This document shows, in pieces, positions 27,739 to 40,500 of a stretch of 64,000 nt of DNA. The first letter of the stretch is position 1, and the number at the start of each line of letters is the position of its first letter. The position numbers were made by a program, and so were the translations under genes. The DNA comes from Nocardia brevicatena NBRC 12119 (GTDB lineage Bacteria > Actinomycetota > Actinomycetes > Mycobacteriales > Mycobacteriaceae), in contig NZ_BAFU01000076.1 in assembly GCF_000308495.1 (NCBI RefSeq), forward strand, positions 38,040-102,039, written 5' to 3'. The notes below the pieces were generated by a model. The model was not told the DNA's origin and ran no database searches. It worked only from the letters and a program-made list of their open reading frames with translations.

Positions 27739-28551
27739 TCAACAACCCTCCGAGCACACGAATCGGCCGCTTCCCGCTCTGACGGCATACACCTCATGTA
27801 GGTCGGTTCCACGCAGGGACAGGTCCTGCCGGGTGTGCGCGGACAATCCGTGCCGGCCCAACAACTCGTGAACCTGTGCCAGGCGACCGTCACGGTCGTG
27901 TACCTCGGCGACAACGGTGCGGATACGGGGCCAGTCGGCTTCGGCGATACCGCGCAATACATCCAATTCCGCCCGCTCGACGTCGACCTTGAGCAACCCG
28001 ATCTCGGCTTCCGGGCCATATTCGTCCAGAATCGCCGACACAGTGGTGACCTCGACATCGATCTGCTCGCCGTGGTGCAGGCGAGCGGTGATGAGCGCGA
28101 TCGCGTCGTCGTCCAGGCCGCTGTTGCGCAGAAACGCTCTGGTGGCCTCGTCGTCTTCTTCGCGGTCGGCGTAGAGACCGGAATTGGCCGGCGCCTGCGG
28201 ATACCAGGTGAGCGGAAGTACGCCGGGCACGGCCCCGACAGCGGTTCGAAGGCAGATCCCCTGCGGCACATGGGCTGTCATATTGCGTTCCAGGCATTGG
28301 AAGGTCACCGGAACGGGCTCGGCGGCGATCACCTCGACCCCGGGGCAGGTATCGGCGAACAGCATCGCGGCGAGCCCGATATTGGCGCCGATATCGACGG
28401 CGAGGTCCCCGGGCCGCAGATGAGCGGCGGCCCGCCGGTAGAACCCCGACGCCGACGTTATCTCGCCCCAGAGGAACCTGGCCTCCGCCGGACTCGTGCA
28501 GTCGACCGTCCTGCCGTCGTCGAGTCGGAGCGTCCGGAAAGTATTCAGCAT
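27739..28551 (-). CDS. FkbM-family methyltransferase coupled to the giant NRPS
   Basis: The 270-residue protein has the FkbM pattern: [17 protein letters not shown] (motif I, about residues 51-67), [17 protein letters not shown], and the C-terminal [17 protein letters not shown] segment diagnostic of the family. Its ATG overlaps the NRPS stop (ATGCTGA), so translation is coupled and it belongs to the NRPS pathway. FkbM proteins usually O-methylate hydroxyl groups of natural products or sugars. Here the peptide product or a hydroxylated residue (for example the predicted Thr) is the likely acceptor. Roughly 150 bp beyond the stop contain no gene. Confidence 0.88.
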   Translation of the reverse strand: MLNTFRTLRLDDGRTVDCTSPAEARFLWGEITSASGFYRRAAAHLRPGDLAVDIGANIGLAAMLFADTCPGVEVIAAEPVPVTFQCLERNMTAHVPQGICLRTAVGAVPGVLPLTWYPQAPANSGLYADREEDDEATRAFLRNSGLDDDAIALITARLHHGEQIDVEVTTVSAILDEYGPEAEIGLLKVDVERAELDVLRGIAEADWPRIRTVVAEVHDRDGRLAQVHELLGRHGLSAHTRQDLSLRGTDLHEVYAVRAGSGRFVCSEGC

Positions 28552-31500
28552 TCGTTCGCGAACCTTTCTACTGTCGAGCCGACAACGGCCAGCGCGTTCG
28601 GATGACTCAACTCGAGATGACGTGCGTCGACAACCGTGTTGTGGACCTCTCCCGACACAGAGGGGCGCCACCCCCGCGCCAGGGCCTCGTGATCGGCGTG
28701 GTCTTTTCCGGCGGTGAAGAAGAACAGGTCTCCCTCGAAAACTTCCGGCCGGTAGTGGGCGGCGATATCGCTCGCGGTTTCGAAACTCGTCATTACCCGA
28801 TCGACCTGTTCGGCGGTGAACATCCCGGTTCCGGTCACCTGATCACGGACGACGGCCCACGCTTGTTCGGGAGTGTCGGCCCGCACATCGTCACCGAGTT
28901 CGAACAGCTCACGCCAGCCACCGAGCAGATCCGCCATCAACCGTCCCGGCAAGCGGTCGTCGATGGTGTCCGGCGAAGCGTCCGGCCCATCGAGAGCTCC
29001 GACGGCGCTGTCCAGCACGGCCAGCACTCCGACCACCGCACCGGCGCGTTGGAGCCGGACCGCCACGGCATGGGCGATGAGCCCACCCAACGACCATCCG
29101 AGCAGATGGTACGGCCCGTCCGGCTGCACCTCGCGAATCTCGGCCACATAGCGTTCGGCCAATTCGTCCACTGATTCCGCGCGTGGTTCCCCCGCCACGA
29201 CATGGGGATCCTGCAAACCGTATATCGGCCGATCCTCGTGCAGGTATTCGACCAGACCACCATAGAACCATGCCAATCCGCCGGCGGGGTGCACACAGAA
29301 GATCGGAGGTCTCGATCCGCTCGCGCGCAGCGGAAGCAGCACCTGCAGACCTGAGCCGCTCTCCGAGTCACCGGCCCGGCGCGCCAGCGCCCGCGGTGTG
29401 GCATCGTCGAACATCCACGGCAAGGAGAGCGTCACACCGTGCACCCGCAACTCGCTCACCACCATGGTGGCCAGCAGCGAATTACCGCCCAAATCGAAGA
29501 AGCCGTCCGACGCCCCGACGCGCGGAACCCCCAAAACCTGTGCGTACACGTCGCAGATCAGTTTCTCCGTGCGGGTCCTCGGCGCGACGAACCCGACGGC
29601 GGAAATATCGAAGGACGGCTCGGGCAATGCCTTCCGATCCAGTTTGCCGTTGACCGTCAGCGGCAGATCGGGCAACACCACGACCGCCGACGGCACCATA
29701 TAGCTCGTCAGCACCTGCGCGGCGACCTCGCGGACCTCGGCCGGATCTATCCGCTGTCCATCGGCGCCCACCACATAGCCGATCAACTGTTCCACGCCAC
29801 GTTCATGGAGGTGCACCGCTGCCGCGGCCCGCGTCACGCCCGGATGACGCAGCAGCGCCGACTCGACCTCACCCAGTTCGATGCGGTGGCCGCGCAGTTG
29901 CACCTGGGCGTCGGCGCGGCCGATGTAGAGCAGTTCCAACCCGTTCGCCGATATCCGCCACCGGCCGACATCCCCCGACCGGTACACCCGGGCGCCCACC
30001 GGACCGAAGGGGTTCGCCACGAATCGGGCCGCCGTCAACGCCGGCGCTTCCGGGTAGCCCCGTGACAGTTGGCCACCGGCCACATAGATTTCCCCGGCGA
30101 CGCCGACCGGAACCGGTCGCAATCGCTCGTCGAGCACGTACACCCGCATTCCCGGCAGCGGCGAGCCGATCCCCGCCACCCTCGCCTCGGTGATCTCGGC
30201 GAATGTCACATGCACGGTCGTCTCGGTGATCCCGTACATATTGACCAATCGCGGCGATCCCGGATCGTGCGCCGCGAACCAGCCGGCCAATCGCGAGGCA
30301 TCCAATGCCTCACCACCGAAAACGACATACCGCAGTGCGAGATCCGCGCCGCCACGGTCGGATTCCCGGTACTCGCGCTCGGCCGCCGCGAACCCGTAGA
30401 ACGCCGATGGTGTCTGGCTCAGCACCGTCACCCGCTCCCGCACCACGAGGTCGACCAGCGCCTCCGGCGTCCTGGACACATCGTGGTCGACAACGACCAG
30501 CCGCCCACCAAACAGCAGCGCACCCCACATCTCCCATACCGCGAAATCGAAGGCGTAGGAATGGGACATCGTCCATACGTCGTCGGGGCCGATATCGAAT
30601 CGCTCGGCCGCGTGGGTGAACAAGGTAACCGCCTCGCGATGGCCGACGGCCACCCCCTTGGGACGGCCCGTGGACCCTGACGTGTAGATCACGTAGGCGA
30701 CATTGTCCGGCCGCACGCCCGACACCACCGGAACGGGATCGATCGGTACGTCGGCCGCACAGTCCTCGACGAGCACCACCGGTACCGCGCACTCCGGTAC
30801 CGCCGGGGCGGTCTCCACCGATGCCAGCACGGCCGCCGGACGCGCGTCGTCGAGTATGAACCGCAACCGCTGCGGCGGATAGGCGATATCCAGCGGCAGG
30901 TATCCCGCGCCCGCCCGCGCCACCGCGAGCAGACCGGCGACCAGGTCGACCGAGCGCGGCAATGCGACGGCCACCAGCGATTCCGGCCCCACACCGTGCT
31001 CGATCAGCCGGGCGGCCATCCGGATGGCGCGACGGTCCAGCTCCGCGTAGGTCAGTCTCGACACACCATCGGTCACCGCAATCGCGTCCGGCCGGTCGGC
31101 GACCCGGGCGGCGAACAGCTCCGCCGGCGTTGTCTCCGCGACTGCCGTGCCATCGGTCCCGGCCGCGTCCAGCAATACCCGCCGCTGCACCGGATCCACG
31201 AGGTCGATATCGCCGACGACCACTCCCGGGTTCGCCGTCACCTCCTCGAGAATCCGCACGTACGCGTGCGCGAACCGAGTCATCGTCTGCTCGACGAAGA
31301 GATCGGTCGCGAATGTCAGTCGTCCCATCATGCCGTCCGGCCGGCCGCGGTCGTCGAACCGCTCGACGAGCTTCACGTTCAGATCCGCCTGCGCCTGGTC
31401 GAAGCCGTGCTCGACCGGCTCGACGGTGAGACCCGGCAGCCGCAAGACGGCCTTGCTCAGGTTCTGGACATCCAGCGTCACCTGGTAGAGGGGCAGGTGG

Positions 31501-34500
31501 GCGGTCGACCGGTGCGGATTCAATGCCTCCACGACCTGTTCGAAGGGCACATCGGCGTGCCCGAACGCGGCCAGGTCGGTTTCCCGGGTGGCGGCGAGCA
31601 GTTCGGCGAACGACTGCCGCGACGACACCCGCGAGCGCAGCACCAGGGTATTGACGAACATACCGATCAGGTTGTCGAGTTCACGCGCCCCGCGGCCGGC
31701 CACCGGACTGCCCACCGCGATATCGTCGACGCCGGAGAGCCTGGACAGCAGGATGGTCAAGACGGCGTGCAGGACCATGAACACCGTCGCGTTCGCCGCA
31801 CGGGCGACGGTACCGATCCGGGTGTGCAATTCGGCGGAGAGCTCGAAACCGACCGCGCTACCGCGCAGGGACGCCACCGGGGGCCGCGGCAGGTCGGTCG
31901 GCAGCTCGAGCAGCTCGGGCAGCCCGCCGAGGGTTTCCTTCCAGAAACGCAACTGCCGGCTCGTGACCGACTCGGGGTCGTGTTCATCGCCGAGGAACTC
32001 GTGCTGCCACAGCGCGTAGTCCGCGTACTGGACCGGGAGAGCCGGCCATGCCGGTGTCGTCCCTTGCCTACTCGCCTGATAGGCCGCTGCCATATCCCGC
32101 GCGAGTGGCAGCATCGACTGTCCGTCGGCGCAGATGTGGTGCACGGTGATCATCAGCACGTGATCGGAGTCGCCGAGGGCGAACAGTTCGACGCGTACCG
32201 GTGGTGCCTGGGTCACGTCGAAACCCGTCGAGACCGAGGCCGCCGCGCGTTGCATCAACTGCTGCTCATCGACCGGGAGGGGAACCAGTGCCGGCGCGAC
32301 CTCCTCGACCGCGACCGTGACCTGATGCGGGACCCCGTCGGTCATCGGGAACTTGGTGCGCAGCGATTCGTGCCGGTCGATGACCAGTTCGCACGCGCGG
32401 CGCAGCGCGTCGAGGTCGAGTTCTCCCTTCAGCCGGATGACCAGCGGGACGTTGTACGCGCCGGCCGAGGTGTCGAACTGGTTGAAAAACCACATTCGCT
32501 GCTGTGCCGGGGAAAGCGGTACGAGAGCGGGCCGGGTGCGCGGTGCCGGTCGAGCCCGACCGTCACGGCCGAAACGGGCCAGGCCCGCGGCGAGGTCGGC
32601 CACCGTCGCTGTTTCGAACAGGTCTCGAACACCGACCCGTACCCCTACTGCCGTGCTCAACTGCGCGGCCGCCCGCGTTGCCGACAGCGAATCGCCACCG
32701 AGATCGAAGAAGTTGTCCGTCGCACCTACCCTGTCGATGCCCAGGACCTTTGCGAACACCTCCGCGACGCACCGTTCGGCATCGGTTCGCGGAGCCACCC
32801 ACTCCCGATCGTCGGTGAACTCCGGTGCGGGAAGCGCCAGGCGGTCGAGCTTGCCGGTCGAGGTGAGAGGAAGTTCTGTGAGCACCATGAACACGTCGGG
32901 CACCATGTGCGCGGGCAGCCGTGTGCGTGCGACCGCCCGGACCCCGCTCGGATCCACCTCCCCGTCGCCGGCCAGGTAGCCGACGAGCCGGTCGATACCG
33001 CGCTCGTCGGTCCGTTGGACGACCACCGCGTGTTCGACGCCGGGAATCGCGGCCAGAACGGCTTCGATCTCGCCCAGCTCGACGCGTTGCCCACGAATCT
33101 TGACCTGGAAATCGCGGCGGCCGAGGTATTCCAGGGTGCGGTCCGGGGCCCAGCGCGCCAGGTCACCGGTGCGGTACATACGCGAGCCCGCCGCCCCGAA
33201 CGGATTGGCCACGAAGGCACCCGCTGTCGCCGCCGACCGGCTCGGATACCCGCGCGCCAGTTGTACGCCCGCGAGGTACAGCTCCCCCGCCACCCCAGCC
33301 GGCACCGGCCGCAGCCACGCGTCCAACACCAGTGCCTCGACGCCGCGGATCGGAGCACCGATCGTCACGGCAGCACCGGGAGACAGCGGTCCGCTGATAC
33401 AGGCCAAAATGGTGGTTTCGGTGGGCCCGTAACCGTTCACCAGACGCCGGCCCGGCGCCCACGCGGCAACCGTTTCCGGCGATACCGCCTCGCCACCGGC
33501 CATCAGCACCCGCAGCGAGTCCACATCGGCCGGCGACATCGTCGCCAGCACGCTGGGTGTGATGAACGCGTGCGATACCCGCTGCGACCGAATGAATTCC
33601 GCGAGCTCGGCGCCCGCGAACACCTCCGGCGGCGGCAGCACCAACACCGCGCCATTCGTATGCGCCAGCAACACCTCGAGGATCATCGCGTCGAAGCCGG
33701 GTGCGGCACACTGCAGGACCCGCGCCCCGGTGTCCACCTCGAACCGGATCCGCTCCTCGGCCGCGAAGTTCGCCAACCCCTCGTGCGTGACCGCGACGGC
33801 CTTCGGTGTCCCGGTCGATCCCGAGGTGTAGAGCACGTATGCCGTATCCCGGATATGCGGTGTATGCACGCGTTCCGCGTCGGTCACCGGGTCCGACGAT
33901 CGTACGGCGATCGCCGCCGATGTGCCGCGGTCATCGAGGACCAGCGACCGGACCGCGTCCGGCAGCAGGTCACGTAAGGCCTCGGCCGTGATCGCCATCC
34001 GAATATCGGCGTGTTCGACCATGAGCGCGATCCGCTCGGCCGGGTTCCGCGAATCGACGGGCACGAACGCGGCGCCCGCCTTGGTCACCGCCCACAGACC
34101 GACCACGAACTCCACCGACCGCGCCAACGCCAACGCCACGTGATCACCCGGGCCCACGCCCCAATCGATCAATTGCCGCGCCACCCGGTTCGACCAGGCG
34201 TCCAACTCCGCGTAGGACACCGTACGGCCGGCCGAGACCAGCGCCGCCGCATCCGAATCCACGGCCGCGCCCGCCGCCAGCAGGTCCGCCAGCAGGCGCG
34301 GCGGCTCGGCGCGGCCGCCCGTGGCCGGTACCAACTCGCGCCGCTCATCGGCCGACAACAGATCGAGGGCGCCGAGCCGGGTATACGGCTCGATGGCGAC
34401 CACGCGCAGCACGGTTTCGAGACGGGCCACGAGTCCGGCCGCCGTATCGGCGGCGACACGGGCCCGCTGGTAGCGGATTCGGATATGCAACTCGTCGGTA

Positions 34501-37500
34501 TGGTGCGCCTGCACTGTGATCGGGTAGTGCGCCGCGTCACGCCCTTCGGCCGAGACCACCCGCATACCGTCGATATCGGCATCGCCGAGGCCACTGCTGT
34601 CGACCGGATAGGACTCGAAGACCACCAGGGTGTCGAACAGGTGGAGGTCGCCCGCGGCCGTCAAGATCTGCGACAGCTCGAGGTGGTGGTGATCGAGCAG
34701 ACGGGTGTTGTGCGCCTGCAGTCGGTTCAGCGCGTCCTCGATGGTCCGGTCGCGGCCGAGGTCGACGGCGACCGGGATCGTATTGATGAACAGTCCGATC
34801 ATCGACTCGACGCCCGGCAGGTCCTCGGGTCGGCCGGAGACCGTGCTGCCGAAGACCACCCGCTCGACACCGAGCAGGTTACCCAGTACCACCGCCCAGG
34901 CGAACTGCACGATGGTGGCCATCGTCACCGCCCGGGTCCGGGCGAATTCCACCAACTCCTCCGTCGCGGCACGATCGAGCACGATCGGCAGATCGATCGG
35001 GATGTCGGCGATGGCGGCGGTGTGCGGATCGGCGACCACTGTGGGCCCGTCGATATCGCGCAGCGCCTCACGCCACACCTGTATACCGGCGTTGTGGTCG
35101 CGCCGGTCGAGCCATTCCAGGTAATCGCGGTACGACGGTGCGGGTGGCAGCAGGTCCGGCCGGCCTCGCACCGCGTACAAGCCGATCAGCTCACGACACA
35201 GCAGCGGCAACGACCAGCCGTCCAGCAGGAGGTGGTGTGCCGTCAACACCAGCCGGAAGTCCCGCGGCCCCACCGTGACGACGAGGAACCTCAGCAGCGG
35301 CGGGGCGGCGGGATCGAATATCACCGCCCGCTCGGCTTCGATCAGCTCGTCCAGGTCGGTAGCGCTTCCGGACAGGTCCACGCTGCGCCAGTGCACAGGC
35401 GTGTCGGCGGGAACGACCTGTACAGGAACGCCGGCGGCCGTTCGGGTGAAGGCGGCCCGCAGGTTGGGGTGCCGCACGAGCAACGCCTGCACGGCATGTC
35501 CGAGCCGGTTCTCGTCGACCGTACCCGCCAGGGTGAGTACCGCTTGCGCTGTGTAGACGTCGAGTTCGCCCGCGGCGAATTCGGCGTGGAACAGCAGTCC
35601 CGCCTGCAGGGGTGCCGGCGGCCATACGTCGGTCAGCGGTCCGTAGCGGTCGGCGAACGCGTCCAGATCGGACCGGGTGATATCGACGAGCGCGACGTCG
35701 GCTCGGGACAGTCCCCAGTCGTCGTCCGCGCGGGCCGCGGCGGCGATCTCGGTCACGATATCGATCCAGGTGTCGACGAGTTCGGCCACGTCATCGTGTT
35801 CGAGCAACCGCGAGGCATAGCCGATATGCGCCGACAGGGTGGGGCCGCATTCGGTGTCCACGATATTCACATCGATCGTGACGACCGCCGCGGCCGGCAT
35901 ATCGGGATCGAAGGCGGCTCTCCGGTCGAACTGTTCGTCGGTCGGCACCCACGCCAGACCCGACAGTGCCGCGAGATCGATGCCGGCGCGGCCGAGATTG
36001 TTGAAGCTGATCTGTGGCTCCGGCGCCGCCGCGAGCCGGTCGGCCGTGTCGGTGTCGAGATAGCGCAGCAGGCCGTAACCGATTCCCTTGTCGGGGATCT
36101 CGCGCAGCTGGTCTTTTACGGATTTCACCGCCGCACGCAGGTCCACGCCGTCGAATCCGTCCAGATCGAGCGCCACGGGGTAGGCGTTGGTGAACCATCC
36201 CACGGTGCGTGAGACATCCGCGCCCGCGGCGATCTGCTCTTCCCGCCCGTGGCCCTCCAGCAGCACTTTCATACCCACATGTCCGCTGCCGCGCCGTTCG
36301 CGCCAGCGGGTCAGGGCAACCGCCAGACCGGCGAGCAGCGCGTCGTCGATACCGCCGCGGACGACTTCGGGTATCGCCTCCAGCAGCGCCGAGGTCACGT
36401 CGGCCGGGACGGATGCCGTCAGGTACCGCACCGTGGACTGGGTGTCGACCGAGGGATCCAATGCCTCGCTCCCGAGAAGCGGATCAGCGGCCGTGCCCAT
36501 CCGATGCCACAACTCGAATTCACCGACGCGCTCGGCCGCGGCGGCGGTCAACGCGTGCGCCCACCGCCGCATGGACGTGCCCTGGGCGGGCAACTCGACC
36601 GCGCGCCCCTGGACGCTCTGCTGCCAAGCCGCAGCGAAGTCGGGCAGCAGAATCCGCCACGACACCCCGTCGACGGCCACGTGGTGTATTACGACGAGGG
36701 CACGACCCTCGGCGCCGACACCTGGGGCGGGAAGCAGGCACACGACCTGCAGCATCCGGCCCTCGGCCGGATCGAGACGGTCGGACGCGGCGCGCAATGC
36801 CGCTTCCACCACCGCGGAGAAACCGTCGCTACCGGGGGCCTCGTCCTCCTGGAAGGTACGCACCGATACCGAATCCGCCGCCTCGACCGCACCCACCGGC
36901 AACACCTCCAAGCGGTGTTCACGCAGCCGCGAGCGCAACATGTCGTGCCGGTCGAGCAACGCCTGCACGGTCGCGGTCACATGGTCGAGGCGCGCGTCGC
37001 CGGGCACACGCACCAGCATCGACTGCGCGAACCGGTTCGCCGCCCCCAGCCGCTCGGTGAACCAGGACACGATCGGTGGGCGCGGGATTTCGCCCACCCC
37101 ACCGCCGGGCAGTTCCGCGAGCGTCATCCGTTCCGCGGCTTCGGCCACCTGCGCCAGCCCCCGAACGGTTTTCCGTTCGAATATGTCCCGCGCCCGCACG
37201 ATGACACCCGCGGATTTCAGCCGGGACGCCAACTGGATCGACATGATCGAATCACCGCCCAGCGCGAAGAACGAACTCGTCGCGCCCACCGACGTCACAC
37301 CGAGGACATCCGCGAAGGCTGCGGCGATGGTGCGCTCCAGGTCGGTGGATGCCGCGACGGTGTCACCCGCGCCGGTCTCGACAACGGGCTCTGGCAGGGC
37401 TTTCCGATCCACCTTGCCGGTCGAGGAGAGCGGCATCCGATCGAGCACCGTGATCGCCGCCGGCACCATATGGGCCGGCAATATGCCGGCGAGACGAACC

Positions 37501-40500
37501 CGCACGGCGCTCGGATCGACGACCGCAGCGGACTCGGCCACGATGTACGCGGCGAGCAGCGGATGCCCGCCAAATCCGTGGCGACTCACGGTGACGGCGG
37601 AGGCCACTCCCGGCAGCGCCACCAGCGCGGCGTCGATTTCGCCGAGTTCTATGCGCTGGCCGCGAACCTTGATCTGGAAGTCGAGGCGACCGATGTATTC
37701 CAGCGTGTGCCGCGCCGTCCAGCGGACGATATCGCCGGTGCGGTACATCCGCGCGGCCGGATCGCCAGAGGGATTCGCCACGAACGCCGCGGCCGTCAAC
37801 GCCGGGCGGCCGAGGTATCCGCGGGCCAGGGCGGCACCGGACAGATACAGTTCCCCGGGCACACCCACCGGCACGGGCCGCAATCGCGCGTCCAGCACGA
37901 CGGCCTGCGCCCCGCGGATGGGACCGCCGATGGTGATCGTGTCCCCGGGCTGTACCGGTTCGCTCATGGTGACCACGATCGTCGACTCGGTCGGACCGTA
38001 GATGTTGTGCAGCTGCCGCCCCGGCGCCCAAGAGGCGATCAGATCCGCCGACACCATCTCACCCCCCACCGCCAGTGTCCGAACCGTATCGAGGTCGGCG
38101 GGTGACATCGTCGCCAGCACACTCGGCGTGAGGAACGCGTGCGTCACCCCCTGTGATCGGATCAGTTGCGCCAGCTCCCGACCGCCGAAGACCTCCGGGG
38201 GTGACACCACCATCGAGGCGCCGGCCGCGACCGCCATCAGTACCTCGAGCAGGACGGCGTCGAAGGCGGGTGCCGCCACGTGCAGGACACGCGACGTCGG
38301 GTCCACCCGATAGCGCGCACGCTGCTCGGCCGCGAAGCTCGCCAAACCCTCGTGCGTGACCATGACGCCCTTCGGCGTCCCGGTCGAGCCGGAGGTGTAG
38401 ATCACATAGGCCGTGTCCCGAATCCGTGGTGTGCGTGTGCGGTCGGCGTCCGTCACGGGACGGTCGGAGTGCGCGGCGATTTCGGCGGCCGACCGCGGGT
38501 CGTCGAGCACCAACCATCGAACACCGTCGGGCAGCGATGACCGTGCGGACGCGACCGTGATGCCGACGTCGACACCGGCGTCGTCCACCATATGGGCGAT
38601 TCGCTCTCGGGGATATCGAAGGTCCATCGGAACGAAGGCGGCGCCGGCCTTGGCGATCGCCCACATGGCGACCTGATAGTCGACCGATCGCGGTACGGCC
38701 AGCGCGGTGTGCGCGTCAGGGCCGACACCCAGCGCGAGCAGGTGCGCGGCCAGTCGGTTCGACCGGCGGTCGAGCTCGGCGTAGGTAAGGGTCTCGGTCT
38801 CCCCGATCAACGCGATCGCCGACGGATCCGCCGCCACGGCCGAGGCCAGCAGCTCGGGCAGCGGACACGGTGGCGCGGCATCTCCACCCCGGGCCGGGAC
38901 CAGCTGTCGCGCTTCCGCGGCGTCGAGCAGATCGATGGCGCTCACCGCCGCGGCCGGATCGGCGGTGACCGCATCGAGAACACGAACGAACCGTTCGGCC
39001 AGCGATTCCGCCGTCGCTGCGAGGAAAAGATCTGTGGCGTAGACGATCTCCCCCTCGATGCCGGCCGGCCGATCGCTGTCGAACCGTTCGCGCAGCACCA
39101 CGGTGAGGTCGGTTTTGGCCTGCGCAAGGCCGGGGTCCAGGAGTTCGACGCCGAGACCGGGCAGTCCCAACCGGGCCTCGCGCATATTCTGTAACCCGAA
39201 CATCACCTGGTAGAGCGGTGTATACGCCGTAGACCGGGTGCATTCGAGGGTATCGACCAACCGTTCGTAGGGGACGTCCGCGTGGGCGAGCGCCTCGACG
39301 TCGACCTCTCGTACCTCGGCCAGCAGTTCCCGGAACGTCCGGTCCTCACGAACCCGGGTGCGCAGCACCACGGTGTTGACGAACATGCCGACCAGATCGT
39401 CCAACGACCGGTGGCCGCGGCCGGCGACCGGGGTGCCGACGGAAATATCGTCGCTGTGCGCGGTGCGCGCCAACAGAAGCGCCAATGCCGCGTGCAGGAC
39501 CACGAACACGGTGACGCCCTCACCCTGGGCCAGCCGCACGATCTCCTCGTGCAGCCGCGCCGGGATACCGAAGCGGATGCCGGCGCCCGCTGTCGACACG
39601 GTGGCGGGGCGCGGCCGGTCGGTCGGCAGGTCGAGCAGTTCCGGGGCGCCGTCGAGGACCTCGGTCCAATAGGCGATCTGCCGCGAGATCGGCGATGCCG
39701 GATCATCCTCGGCGCCGAGCAGCTCACGCTGCCATATCGCGTAGTCGGCATACTGCACCGGAAGGGGTTCCCACTGCGGCGCACGGCCGTGGAGGCGCTC
39801 TCCGTACGCGGTGAAGACGTCGCGGGCCAACGGAGCCATCGATGCGCCGTCGGCCGCGATGTGGTGCACCACGAGAACGAGCACATGATCACCGGCGCCG
39901 GTGCGGTACAGCCGCACCCGCACGGGCGCCGATTCCGCGACATCGAAACCCGCCTCGGTGACCTGTCGGATACGGTCGGCAAGCTCGGCCTCGTCGGCGA
40001 TCGGCTCCGGATCCGGCACCAGGCCGACCGGCACTTCCCCGACGACCTGACACGGTTCCCCATCGATCGCGGGATATGTCGTACGCAGGGGCTCGTGTCG
40101 GGCCGTCACGTCGAGGAACGCCGCACGCAGGGCCTCGATATCCAACGGTCCGGACAGCCTGGCCGCGAAGCAGATGTTGTATGCCGCCGAGTCGGTGTCG
40201 AACTGGTTGAGGAACCACATCCGCCGTTGCGCCACCGCCAACGGGACCCGTTCCGGCCGGAGGCGCGGTGCGAGCGGGATCTGCGCGACAGGAGTTCGTG
40301 CCGCGATTCGTCGGGCCAGCCCGGCGATCGTCGGTTCGTCGAAGATATCGCGGATTCCGACCTCGATCCCGAGAGCCACCCCGGCCCGTGCCGCGATCCG
40401 AGCGGCGGAAAGCGAATTGACGCCGATCTCGAAGAGGTTCGCCGTCACGCTCACCCGGTCGGCACCCGAGACCTGGGCGACGATCTGCGCGAGTGCCGCT

